Below are positions 43,781-52,348 of a stretch of DNA of 64,000 nt, one piece after another (positions within the stretch are counted from its first letter, which is position 1; each line of letters begins with the position of its first letter). This stretch comes from HXMU1420-2 sp017643305 (GTDB taxonomy: Bacteria > Pseudomonadota > Alphaproteobacteria > Rhodobacterales > Rhodobacteraceae), in NCBI GenBank assembly GCA_965217135.1, contig OZ244249.1, positions 2,418,001 to 2,482,000 of the forward strand, given 5' to 3'. Below the pieces are notes generated by a model. That model did no database searches and had not been told where the DNA came from. It worked only from the letters and a program-made list of their open reading frames with translations. A program made the translations under genes and the position numbers.

Positions 43781-45088
43781 ATGGCCACGACGCACGCACA
43801 ATCCCGGACCGTTTTTGCGGTCCCCATCGCAGTCGGGTTCTTTTTCATGGCGATGATGCTGCCAACGGCCGTGTCTTTGAACCTGGGTGGCCTGCGATTG
43901 TCTGCGTACCGGATTGTTCTGATCGTGATGATTGTGCCGATGATGGTTCAGCTTCTGTCCGGACAGCGCGGCCGCATAAACTTGTTTGATATGCTGCTCT
44001 TTGCCCACTGCAGTTGGGCGTTGCTGGCGCTGATCAAATGGGCCGGCCTCGCACAGGGGATCGAGACCGGCGGCATCTACATCGTCGAATGTGCGGGCGC
44101 CTATCTTTTGGGGCGTATTTACATCAGATCGTCGGATGATTTCACGGCCATGTCGCGCGCCTATGTGAGCATAGTTCTGGCCACGCTCGTGTTTACGGTG
44201 CCCGAGGCTCTGACGGGCATCCACATCCTGCATGATGGGATTTCCAGCGCAGTCGGCGGGCCCAGAGCCCCGTTCATTGAACCGCGCATGGGTCTGGAAC
44301 GCACATTCGGCCCCTTTGATCACCCGATCCTGTATGGTGTCTTCTGCGCCTCATCATTTTCGCTTGCCTATTTCGTTCTGGCGCAACGGCAGCTTATGAA
44401 ATTTGGCAACCTGACCAAGATTGCTGGTGTGGTTCTGGCGACCTTCATGTCAGCCTCCGGCGGTCCCTATCTCGTGTTGATGATGCAAGGGTTCGTGGCC
44501 TCTTGGGAGCGTGTGTTGGGTAAGATTCAAGGCCGTTGGGCCGCACTTTTCTCCCTTTTCGCAGCAGCTTACGTGGCAATTGATCTTTTCTCGACGAGAA
44601 CACCATTCCATGTCTTCGTCACCTATTTCACGTTTTCCAAGCAATCCGCCTACAACCGGATCCTGATCTTCGAATACGGCACAGCCGAGGTGGCCCGGCA
44701 CCCGATTTTCGGGATAGGGCTGGGGGAATGGGAACGCCCGCCGTGGATGTCGGACAGCATGGACAACTTCTGGCTCGCCACTGCGGTGCGATACGGCTTG
44801 CCTGCCCTGCTGTTTTTGCTGGCCCTGCTGTTCGGTCTCGTCTGGTCCGTGGGCCAACGGAAAAACCTGCCCCCAGACTGGAAGCGCGCCCGCCACGCCT
44901 GGGCCTTCACCCTGTTCGGGATCACCGTCGCCGCGGCCACGGTTCACCTCTGGAACGCCTTGTTCGTTCTGTTCTTTTTCCTGTTGGGATCCGGCGCTTG
45001 GCTTCTTGACGCCAAGCCGGAGCAAAAACGCCGGGTCCAGGGTGGCCTGAAACCGGGACCTGCCCTGCGCCCCGCACGGCTCTTTTGA
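43781..45088 (+). CDS. Exopolysaccharide polymerase (Wzy/O-antigen-ligase-like)
   Basis: The 435-residue protein has about eleven hydrophobic helices and a large loop with a typical polymerase pattern, ERTFGPFDHPILYGVFCASS near residue 170 and HPIFGIGLGEWERPPWMSDS near 310. The P-x-G-x-G/NxxL pattern is that of O-antigen ligase and Wzy-like proteins. It would join repeat units in the periplasm. It begins 3 bp after the acyltransferase stop, in line with the tight cluster. Confidence 0.82.
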   Translation: MATTHAQSRTVFAVPIAVGFFFMAMMLPTAVSLNLGGLRLSAYRIVLIVMIVPMMVQLLSGQRGRINLFDMLLFAHCSWALLALIKWAGLAQGIETGGIYIVECAGAYLLGRIYIRSSDDFTAMSRAYVSIVLATLVFTVPEALTGIHILHDGISSAVGGPRAPFIEPRMGLERTFGPFDHPILYGVFCASSFSLAYFVLAQRQLMKFGNLTKIAGVVLATFMSASGGPYLVLMMQGFVASWERVLGKIQGRWAALFSLFAAAYVAIDLFSTRTPFHVFVTYFTFSKQSAYNRILIFEYGTAEVARHPIFGIGLGEWERPPWMSDSMDNFWLATAVRYGLPALLFLLALLFGLVWSVGQRKNLPPDWKRARHAWAFTLFGITVAAATVHLWNALFVLFFFLLGSGAWLLDAKPEQKRRVQGGLKPGPALRPARLF

Positions 45089-45111
45089 TGCTTATCGAGA
45101 GGATGCATGTC

Positions 45112-46044
45112 ATGGATCTGTCAATTGTCATCGTCAACTGGAACACACGGGACCTGCTGCGGGGGTGCCTGACATCCGTCTATATCGGCCTCGGCGCGCT
45201 AAAGGCAGAGGTGCTGGTCGTCGACAACGCGTCGTCGGATGGATCCTGCGACATGTTGCAATCGGAATTTCCCGCTGTTCGACTGATTAAGAGCGATGAA
45301 AACCTGGGGTTTGCGGGTGGCAACAACGTGGCGCTCAAACAGGCGGTTGGGCGTATCGTGATGTTGCTGAACACCGATACCGTTGTACATGGCACCGTGC
45401 TGGAAGATGCGGTTCGCTGGCTGGATGCACACCCCGCCGTTGGGGTGATGGGGCCACGCCTGCTGAACACTGATGGGTCCGTGCAGCCGTCTTGCAGTGC
45501 CTTTCCCAGCCTCCGCCATCTGGCCATGCAGACATTGGGCCTGACCCGGTTTTCAAAAATGGACGCCTATCGCATGACCGGGTGGGACAGAACCAGCGAA
45601 CGTCAGGTGGACGTGATCTCCGGTGCCGCGATGTTCGTGCGCGCCGACGCAATGCAGGATGTCGGCCTGCTGGACGAAGCGTTTTTCTTCTACGGGGAAG
45701 AAACGGACTGGTGCCGACGTTTTGCGCAGGCCGGATGGGAACTGGTCTTTGCCCCGATCCCGGAAATCACGCATTTCGGCAACGGATCAGCCGGCAAGCT
45801 AAACCATCGCCGCGATGTTCTTATGACCGAAGGCACAACCCGGCTGCATCTGAAACATGGCGGGCTGCTCGCCGGGCTGGCCTGTTTTGCGATCCTCGCC
45901 GCTCATAATGCATCACGCGCGGTGTTCTGGACGCTGCTTGGGGCAGTCCATCGTCCCGGCGCAAAAGCGCGCGCGAAACATTTTGCCAAGGTGACCTGCG
46001 ATCTGCCGAAAGCATGGCCATCCAGCCAGGCGGCCAAAGCATGA
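45112..46044 (+). CDS. Family 2 glycosyltransferase
   Basis: I choose the ATG at 45112 (MDLSIVIVNWNTRDLLRGCL, 310 residues) because GAGAGGA precedes it; ATGs at 45088 and 45103 are alternatives, the first overlapping the polymerase stop. The GT-A fold shows VLVVDNASSDGSCDML, NLGFAGGNNVALKQA and the DxD-like LLNTDTVV, then FFYGEETDWCRRFAQAGWEL. It resembles rhamnosyl- and galactofuranosyl-type transferases but the sugar is unknown. It ends in an ATGA overlap with the next glycosyltransferase. Confidence 0.88.
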   Translation: MDLSIVIVNWNTRDLLRGCLTSVYIGLGALKAEVLVVDNASSDGSCDMLQSEFPAVRLIKSDENLGFAGGNNVALKQAVGRIVMLLNTDTVVHGTVLEDAVRWLDAHPAVGVMGPRLLNTDGSVQPSCSAFPSLRHLAMQTLGLTRFSKMDAYRMTGWDRTSERQVDVISGAAMFVRADAMQDVGLLDEAFFFYGEETDWCRRFAQAGWELVFAPIPEITHFGNGSAGKLNHRRDVLMTEGTTRLHLKHGGLLAGLACFAILAAHNASRAVFWTLLGAVHRPGAKARAKHFAKVTCDLPKAWPSSQAAKA

Positions 46045-47318
46045 AGGTCCTGTTGATTGCCCCCAATATCGACAAGACGGATGTCGGCGAGGCGTTCGTT
46101 GCATACAAATGGGCCAACGCTTTGTCGGAGCGCGTTGATCTGACGGTTCTGGCCTTTCAGCGGCCCGGTCGTAAATGCCTCGCAGAACAGCTGCCCCATG
46201 CCCGCGTTGTGACCTGGCCCGAACCAGCCTGGGCGCGCAAGAATGAGCGTCTGAATGCCATGCTCAAACCGGCCTGGCCCGTTTTTGCAGGCCACATCAA
46301 ACGGTGGATCCGAACCGCACAGAAACGTGGTGAACATTTCGATCTTGCCCATCAATTGATGCCGCAGGCGGCGCGCTACGCCTCGCCACTCCGACATTTT
46401 GAGACCCCCTACATCATCGGTCCTTTGGGTGGCGCGCTGGAAACTCCCGCAAACTTCCGCGATGAAGCCAGCAATGCGCCTGTGTTCACACGCCTGCGGG
46501 CTCTCGATCAGTTTCGGTTTCGGCATGACCCGTGGCTGCGCCAGACCTATGCCAAGGCAGCCTGTGTACTGGGCGTCGCCCCCTATGTGCGGGACGTTCT
46601 GAGCGACGTGCCTTTGCGCAGGTTTGAACCGGTGCTCGAACTGGGGATCGATGATGTGGCGCCTCGTAAAACCCGCGACAATCGCGTCGGGCAGCTAAAG
46701 ATCCTGCACGTAGGCCGCGGTGTGCGCACCAAGGGCCTGCGGGATACAGTGCGGGCGATGGCACAGCTGGCCGATCTGCCCAATGTGACACTGACCAGCG
46801 CGGGTGCCGGGGAAGAAATCGACGCCTGCCGCATCGAAGCCGAGCGGCTGGGCATTCGTGATCGCATTACCTTTCTCGGTCGGGTTCCACGGGAGCAGGT
46901 CGAAGAGCTGTACGCCTCTCATGACATCTTTTGTTTCCCCTCTTTCCGGGAACCAGCCGGCGGTGTCCTGTACGAAGCCATGCGCCACGGCTTGCCGATC
47001 CTCACCGCGGATCGGGGTGGGCCAGGATGGATCGTCGATGGATCTTCCGGGGTGAAAATACCGGTCACAAATCCCACGGAGTTCGCCGGTCACATTGCGG
47101 ACGCACTGCGCAATTTTGCCCATGATCCGAACATTCGGCAAAGGCTTGGCGACGGCGCCAGAGCCAAGGTAAGCGAGGAAGGACTGTGGCCCGTTAAAGC
47201 CGGTCGGCTTGTTTCCATATACGAGAGTATAGTTGCCGGCCAAAAGGCTGCATCGCCATTTCGATTGGATAGGTCGACTACTACCAAGTTGCACCAGAAA
47301 ACGACTTTTACACATTAA
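46041..47318 (+). CDS. Family 4 glycosyltransferase
   Basis: The ATG at 46041 overlaps the previous stop (ATGA) and starts MKVLLIAPNIDKTDVGEAFV. The 425-residue protein has a GT-B fold. The C-terminal donor domain contains KILHVGRGVRTKGLRDTVRA and FPSFREPAGGVLYEAMRHGL with the EX7E motif. It transfers a sugar from a nucleotide donor with retention, at the cytoplasmic face. An A+T-rich stretch follows, with a candidate regulatory repeat before the next gene. Confidence 0.88.
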   Translation: MKVLLIAPNIDKTDVGEAFVAYKWANALSERVDLTVLAFQRPGRKCLAEQLPHARVVTWPEPAWARKNERLNAMLKPAWPVFAGHIKRWIRTAQKRGEHFDLAHQLMPQAARYASPLRHFETPYIIGPLGGALETPANFRDEASNAPVFTRLRALDQFRFRHDPWLRQTYAKAACVLGVAPYVRDVLSDVPLRRFEPVLELGIDDVAPRKTRDNRVGQLKILHVGRGVRTKGLRDTVRAMAQLADLPNVTLTSAGAGEEIDACRIEAERLGIRDRITFLGRVPREQVEELYASHDIFCFPSFREPAGGVLYEAMRHGLPILTADRGGPGWIVDGSSGVKIPVTNPTEFAGHIADALRNFAHDPNIRQRLGDGARAKVSEEGLWPVKAGRLVSIYESIVAGQKAASPFRLDRSTTTKLHQKTTFTH

Positions 47319-47330
47319 CATTAAACACTT

Positions 47331-47377
47331 AATTCTCGTTAACCATGGGCGGGCAAACAGTCCTTACGAATGGTTAA
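47331..47377. promoter_or_regulatory. Candidate CtrA-type binding sites before the pssD-like gene
   Basis: TTAACCAT (47339-47346) and its exact inverse ATGGTTAA (47370-47377) lie 23 bp apart, just before and across the next gene's start. TTAACCAT is the known half-site of the alphaproteobacterial cell-cycle regulator CtrA. A further TTAA lies 6 bp upstream of the first copy (TTAA-TTCTCG-TTAA), near the full CtrA spacing of 7. The surrounding 80 bp are A+T-rich compared with the cluster. Confidence 0.5.
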
Positions 47378-47850
47378 TGGAAATGCCCTCATCGAAAAAC
47401 AGTCGTCCGGTTGTGCTCGCAGTGTCGTCAAGTGGCGGCCACTGGGTTCAGTTGCGGCGGCTGGCTCCTGCATTCTCCGGGGCCGATGTCCACTTTGCCA
47501 CAACCGACGCGTCGGCCGGGGATCAGGTCGGCGAGGCACGGTTTCACGTCTATCCCGACGCGAACAAAGATACGCCAATGCGTTTGGTCGCCTCCATTTT
47601 TAAACTGGCATGGATCGTGCTTCGCGTGCGCCCGCAGGTCGTCGTTTCCACAGGGGCTGCGGGTGGTTTTCTGGCCATCAAACTGGCCCGCCTGATCGGC
47701 GCGCGCACCATGTTCATCGATTCCATCGCCAATGCTCGCGAGCTTTCGGTTTCGGCGCGCCTGTCGCTGGGCGTTGCGGACCGCGTGTTGTCGCAATGGC
47801 CGGGCGTCGCGGCCCAGACCAGCGCCGAATATCGCGGCGCTGTCATTTGA
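47377..47850 (+). CDS. PssD/Alg14-like glycosyltransferase subunit
   Basis: From the ATG at 47377 (or 47383) the protein has 157 (or 155) residues. VVLAVSSSGGHWVQLRRLAP is the SSGGH motif of Alg14/PssD proteins, and VVVSTGAAGGFLAIKLARLI and ARTMFIDSIANARELSVSAR complete the family pattern. Such proteins anchor and complete a split GT-B enzyme whose other half is the PssE/Alg13-like protein encoded next. In rhizobia PssDE adds glucuronic acid early in repeat-unit assembly; the donor here is not proven. Confidence 0.85.
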   Translation: MEMPSSKNSRPVVLAVSSSGGHWVQLRRLAPAFSGADVHFATTDASAGDQVGEARFHVYPDANKDTPMRLVASIFKLAWIVLRVRPQVVVSTGAAGGFLAIKLARLIGARTMFIDSIANARELSVSARLSLGVADRVLSQWPGVAAQTSAEYRGAVI

Positions 47851-47881
47851 CCCTCCCCCAAGTCGTTACAAGGTTTAACCA

Positions 47882-48421
47882 ATGATTTTTGCCACTGTGG
47901 GAACACAGTTGCCGTTTGACCGCCTGCTAACGGCGCTCGACCAATGGGCCGTCCGCAACCCGGATATACCCATCCTCGCACAGTCGGGTGCAACGGACCG
48001 CCATTACCGTCACATCGAAACCATTCCACACCTTGGCCAGTCTGAATTTAACGAACATTTTCGGGCAGCCCGGCTGGTTGTGGCTCATGCGGGCATGGGC
48101 TCCATCCTGTCGGCGGCGGAAATGGGCAAGCCAATCATCCTGATGCCGCGCCGCGCACAATTCCAGGAACACAGAAACGATCATCAAATGGACACCGCAA
48201 AGGAAATGGCCCGGCTGTCTAACGTGGCGGTCGTGCAGGACGGCGAGGCTCTGCACCAAGCGCTGGATCACGCACTGTCCCAGCCGTCGACGGCTAGCCA
48301 ACTGCCCGCGCCGTCGCAGGCATGCGAGCGGGACCCCCTGATCAGTGCCGTCCGGGATTTTGTCTGGTCCGGATTTGATTTGTCCGTCCCAACCACCACA
48401 CACGGGAAGGAAGCAGGATGA
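47882..48421 (+). CDS. PssE/Alg13-like glycosyltransferase subunit
   Basis: The 179-residue protein opens MIFATVGTQLPFDRLLTALD. LVVAHAGMGSILSAAEMGKP followed by IILMPRRAQFQEHRNDHQMD is the donor-binding half of an MurG/Alg13-type GT-B enzyme. It would pair with the PssD-like product encoded 31 bp upstream. AAGG precedes the ATG. Its stop overlaps the next start (ATGA). Confidence 0.88.
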   Translation: MIFATVGTQLPFDRLLTALDQWAVRNPDIPILAQSGATDRHYRHIETIPHLGQSEFNEHFRAARLVVAHAGMGSILSAAEMGKPIILMPRRAQFQEHRNDHQMDTAKEMARLSNVAVVQDGEALHQALDHALSQPSTASQLPAPSQACERDPLISAVRDFVWSGFDLSVPTTTHGKEAG

Positions 48422-49260
48422 CCCGTGCCAGCATTCTGATCCCGGCCCACAACGAAGCCACTGTGATCGCGAGAACTTTGCTCTATCTGAGCAGCGGTCG
48501 GTTACGGGATGAATTCAAGATCATCGTGATCGCCAATGGTTGTTCCGACGCGACAGCAGCCAAGGCCCGGTCGCTTCTGCCCAACGGGATCGTTGTTGAA
48601 ACCGCAACGCCTGGCAAATGCAACGCGCTCAATCTTGGCCTGCAACACGCAGACCCAGACCTGCCAGTCATCTGCCTGGATGCCGATGTGGACGTTACCC
48701 TCGAAGTGCTGCTGGCCCTGATCGCGCCCTTGGAAACAGGCGCGGCGCTCGCCGCGTGCGGGCGAATGGACGTGTATACATCCGAGTCACATTCGCTTGT
48801 GCGATCTTATTACAATGGCTGGAAAACCAACCCGTATTTCGACCGTGGCAAATTCGGCGGCCTCTTCGCGCTTTCACCGGCAGGTGTGGCACGTATCTTT
48901 CCGCTCCCGCATGTCACCGCTGACGATGAATTCGCACGCCGCAGCTTTGCCCCACAAGAGATTGCTTTCGTTGAGGATTGCTCGTTCACCGCACGGGCTC
49001 CGCTGACCATCAGCAGCCTGGCGCTGGTCCGTCGTCGCAGCCTGCGCGGTGCGCGCGAAATCTCTTCCATCGGTCTTCCCAGCCCGGAACGGGCCAGCAT
49101 CGCCGTCATCTTGTGGCGTGCCATCCGCAACCCGAAGCTGCTGTTCCCTGTCTTTGTATATCTGGTCGTCAACGTCAGCGTGCGGTTGTCCCTGGCCTGG
49201 CAAGGCAACGGCGCACAGATCGGATGGGAACGCGACCTGACAACGCGGGTGGGAGGCTAG
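48418..49260 (+). CDS. Family 2 glycosyltransferase
   Basis: The 280-residue product begins MTRASILIPAHNEATVIART. It has IVIANGCSDATAAKARSLLP, GKCNALNLGLQHAD and the DxD motif in VICLDADVDVT, then a final hydrophobic helix near residue 240-258 that may anchor it to the membrane. It is a second GT-A transferase of the exopolysaccharide cluster, translated with pssE through an ATGA overlap. Sugar specificity cannot be read from sequence. Confidence 0.87.
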   Translation: MTRASILIPAHNEATVIARTLLYLSSGRLRDEFKIIVIANGCSDATAAKARSLLPNGIVVETATPGKCNALNLGLQHADPDLPVICLDADVDVTLEVLLALIAPLETGAALAACGRMDVYTSESHSLVRSYYNGWKTNPYFDRGKFGGLFALSPAGVARIFPLPHVTADDEFARRSFAPQEIAFVEDCSFTARAPLTISSLALVRRRSLRGAREISSIGLPSPERASIAVILWRAIRNPKLLFPVFVYLVVNVSVRLSLAWQGNGAQIGWERDLTTRVGG

Positions 49261-49263
49261 CGC

Positions 49264-51321
49264 ATGGTTGCTCTTGCGTCGCCAGCTGTCGATGACAGAC
49301 AGGAATTCGTAGCCCCTCCTGTCGTTGAAGAGGCCCAGCCCAATCCGATCGCGGGGCTTTTGCGTGCCATGCGGGGTCGGTGGAAGTTCGTCGCAGTCTG
49401 CGCCATGCTCTTTGGTTCGGCGCTGGCAGTGGCCGGGTTCTTCCTAGGCGTGCAGCTTTATGAATCGCGGGCCATTCTTCGCATGTATCCGCAGGAATCC
49501 AACATTCTCTATGCCACTGGCAATGACTCGGTCCTGAAGACATTCGACAGCTTCGTCAAAGCGGAAACAACCTATGTCGCCTCCAACCCAGTGATGGCGC
49601 GGTCCATCGAAGCCCTGGCTGAAATGCGTCCAGATCTTGCCGATGGGCTCAAGGCATCCAACCTCGCCGGATCCATTGAAATAAAACGGTCCGACAGCCT
49701 GATCGTTCTGACAACACTCAGCACAGACCGCGCTTTCGCCAGTCAGAAACTGGAGGCCGTGATTGCGTCCTACCTGGCGCTGAAAGCTGAGGCCGAAGAA
49801 AAACGGTCCACCGTCAGGCTGACCGAGTTGCATTCCAGAGAAACTGAGCTCTCTCAACGACTGGATTCGCTTCGGGCAGACCAGCTGGAAATTGGGGGGG
49901 AGTTCGGGCTGAACGCTCTTGGCAGGGCGCATATTGAGAAGATTGCACAAATCGACGGTCTGGCCGCCCGCAAATCTGAGGTCGCTGCCACGCTTGCCAC
50001 TCTGGAAAATGAAAGCAGCGTCTCGTCTGCGGACACGTCCAACCAGGAAATCATGCGCGCCACATTGCTGGACCGCGCTATGGCAGACCTGAACTTTGAA
50101 CGCGCCAGGCTGTTGAGCCAGTTGGCCGGTCTCCGTTCTGGCTACACCCAGCAAAACAAACCCTTCTTTGAGCAAAAAGAGAGCGCCAAGCTCGAAGAAA
50201 TTGCGGTGATCGAAAAGGCTATGGACGACCGCCGGGAACAGATCCGTCTGCTTGCGCAAACCGGTGCCCTGACGGATATGACCGACAAGGGAAACCAGAC
50301 TACGCTGTCTGAAATCCGGTCGCTGTTTGAGAAGGTGTCCAAGCAACTGGATTTCGCGCGTGAAGAAGCACGCGATCTCAATCGTCGGCGCATTGATCTG
50401 GACCGGGTCAAAAACGAAATTCAGGAGGCCGAGCGGCTTCTGGGGGAAACGCGGCGCGCGCTGGAGGTCATCCGTCTGGAAACCGGTCGTGCGCTGCCCG
50501 GATACGCGGTTGTCATGTCGCCGCCCTCTAAGCCCGTTGATCCAGCCGAAGACAGCAGGAAAATGCTGATGGCCGGCGGGCTGTTCGGCGGGATCGGTCT
50601 GGCCGCCCTATTCATCCTAATTCTGGCCCTGACCGAACGCAGAATGCGGTTTGCGGAAACGCTCAAGCCATTCGAAAACCGCATTCCGGTGCCGCAGGTG
50701 TCCGTTGCGGACGAAGCAGATGCGCACGCGGCCGACCTGCTGCGAAACGAACTGCAGCTTCATACTCTCAGAAAACCGCGGCTTGTGGGAAAAGCTCCTG
50801 TCATCGCAGTCACCAGAGCCTGCGGTAGCGAGACGACAGATCTGGCCCAGGCGCTTGCGACAAGCTTTGCGCGTGCGCGGATGCAAACGCTTTTGATCGA
50901 TGGCGATCTTGGTAAATCGGATCCGGACGCCCGTTCAAGCGGTTGGGAAGATCTGCTTCTCGGCAAGGCATTTGAACCACGCGTCAGCCCCGATGCTGAC
51001 GGACTTTGGGAACTAACCGACAGCATGCCCGGTGCAATCGAAGACAGCATGGTATCGGCATCCATGGTCCGGAATGCAATCGAGGAAGCCGCGCAATTAT
51101 TTGATGTGGTCGTCATCTCAGCCGGGAATGTGAAAGACCGCCTGTCCGCGCAGTTCATCCTGTCGAATTCGGATGTGGGCGTGCTGGCGATGAAACCTTC
51201 TGACCAACGCTCCGAAATCTTCGCTCAGATCGATCGCCTCGATGAACTGCCCCACAACGGAAGCGTGGCGGTGATGCGCAATGCCCTGCGCGGGGACCCT
51301 TGGGTCGCAATCCGCACCTGA
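49264..51321 (+). CDS. Wzz/GumC-type chain-length regulator with degenerate tyrosine-kinase domain
   Basis: The 685-residue protein has membrane helices near residues 40-62 and 433-456, separated by a long periplasmic region with coiled coil (about 165-420), as in co-polymerase proteins. The C-terminal cytoplasmic domain follows the BY-kinase layout, but the Walker A segment reads VTRACGSETTDLAQALA (about 514-530) with no GKS/T lysine. The Walker A' LLIDGDLGKSD is kept. The Walker B end reads VVVISAGN, lacking the usual Asp. No tyrosine cluster is at the C-terminus. It probably sets chain length without kinase activity. Confidence 0.87.
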   Translation: MVALASPAVDDRQEFVAPPVVEEAQPNPIAGLLRAMRGRWKFVAVCAMLFGSALAVAGFFLGVQLYESRAILRMYPQESNILYATGNDSVLKTFDSFVKAETTYVASNPVMARSIEALAEMRPDLADGLKASNLAGSIEIKRSDSLIVLTTLSTDRAFASQKLEAVIASYLALKAEAEEKRSTVRLTELHSRETELSQRLDSLRADQLEIGGEFGLNALGRAHIEKIAQIDGLAARKSEVAATLATLENESSVSSADTSNQEIMRATLLDRAMADLNFERARLLSQLAGLRSGYTQQNKPFFEQKESAKLEEIAVIEKAMDDRREQIRLLAQTGALTDMTDKGNQTTLSEIRSLFEKVSKQLDFAREEARDLNRRRIDLDRVKNEIQEAERLLGETRRALEVIRLETGRALPGYAVVMSPPSKPVDPAEDSRKMLMAGGLFGGIGLAALFILILALTERRMRFAETLKPFENRIPVPQVSVADEADAHAADLLRNELQLHTLRKPRLVGKAPVIAVTRACGSETTDLAQALATSFARARMQTLLIDGDLGKSDPDARSSGWEDLLLGKAFEPRVSPDADGLWELTDSMPGAIEDSMVSASMVRNAIEEAAQLFDVVVISAGNVKDRLSAQFILSNSDVGVLAMKPSDQRSEIFAQIDRLDELPHNGSVAVMRNALRGDPWVAIRT

Positions 51322-51346
51322 GCTTCATGAAACCTGGAGATTTGAA

Positions 51347-51991
51347 ATGACAATGATCAACATCGAACCGGTTTAGCTGCCTCAAAAGTCGCCAGCGATC
51401 AGTGCAAAACGCCTTCTTGATGTTTTTCTCACAGCCTTGGGTCTGGTCGTGATCTGGCCAACCCTTCTTGCAATTGCAATGGCCGTGGCCTTTACCTCTC
51501 CAGGGCCGATCTTCTTTGTACAAACCCGCGTGGGGCGCGGCGGTCGGACCTTCCACATGCTGAAATTCCGGTCAATGTATCAGGATGCCGAAAAGCGGCG
51601 CGCAGAGATTTTGGAGACGAGCGACCGCGAAGGAGTTTGCTTCAAATCCAAAGCTGACCCGCGAATCACGCCCGTTGGCCGCTTCCTCAGACGCTGGTCG
51701 CTGGATGAGCTTCCGCAGATCTTCAACGTCCTGCGCGGAGAAATGTCTCTCGTCGGGCCGCGCCCGGCCCTGGTGGATGAAGTCGTCTCCTATCCGATAC
51801 ATGCGCATGGTCGACACGCCGTACACCCCGGTATCACCGGTCTATGGCAGGTCTCTGGCAGAGCGGACATTGGCTTTGACGAAATGATCGCGCTGGATCT
51901 GGACTATGTGCGCCACAAGTCCCTGGTAACGGACCTGCAAATTCTTGCCCGCACATTGCACGCGGTTGTGACCGGCAAAGGCGCCTACTAA
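51347..51991 (+). pseudogene. Priming sugar transferase (ExoY/PssA type) interrupted by an in-frame amber codon
   Basis: An ATG at 51347 with a GGAG site 8 nt upstream opens MTMINIEPV, then TAG at 51374-51376. The same frame continues through LPQKSPAISAKRLLDVFLTA and on to GAY-stop at 51991, a normal bacterial sugar transferase: KRLLDVF helix start, GPIFFVQTRVGRGGRTFHML, KFRSM, LRRWSLDELPQIFNVLRGEM, SLVGPRP. With the stop read as an amino acid the length is 214, as expected for the family. A TTG at 51437 could start a 184-residue form lacking the first half of the membrane helix. These enzymes attach the first sugar phosphate to undecaprenyl phosphate. Confidence 0.8.
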
Positions 51992-52348
51992 CTTTTTCTA
52001 GTGGAATTACGGTCTCCTCGCGGAAGGCTGCGATCATCTCAATTTTGGGTAAACTCTTCGACGACAAAGCGAATTGTTTGGCACGGAGGTGCACTGCGAT
52101 CTGATTGAGTACGGTTCGAACCTTCAAGCTCAGAGATGCAGAAAATCCGTGAGGGTCCGCTTGAAGATGCCCCAGCAAGGGCCGCCAGCAACAGGCGCAT
52201 GATTGCCTCCCTCGTTCAGCTTCAGGGCAGGAGTTTTACCTTGGTCCTTTCAAGGATCAATCGACACAGCTTGTGCGAGGCGAACGGTGCACGCCGTACA
52301 TTTCGAGGTACAACCACCCGCGTCATAGATTGAGGATGGATCGAAAGC
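51992..52348. other. 357-bp gap after the exopolysaccharide cluster
   Basis: The gap lies between the convergent sugar transferase and ferredoxin reductase genes. Short frames exist on both strands, but I recognise none. There is no transposase motif, no inverted terminal repeat and no hairpin with a U-run. Confidence 0.4.

Noticed and set aside
42989..44323. 444-codon open frame on the minus strand
   Set aside because: Antisense to the FrhB-like, acyltransferase and polymerase genes. Its composition (rich in Gln, His, Arg) is that of a shadow frame.
51992..52348. Possible insertion-sequence remnant after the exopolysaccharide cluster
   Set aside because: No transposase motif, terminal inverted repeats or target duplication could be found.
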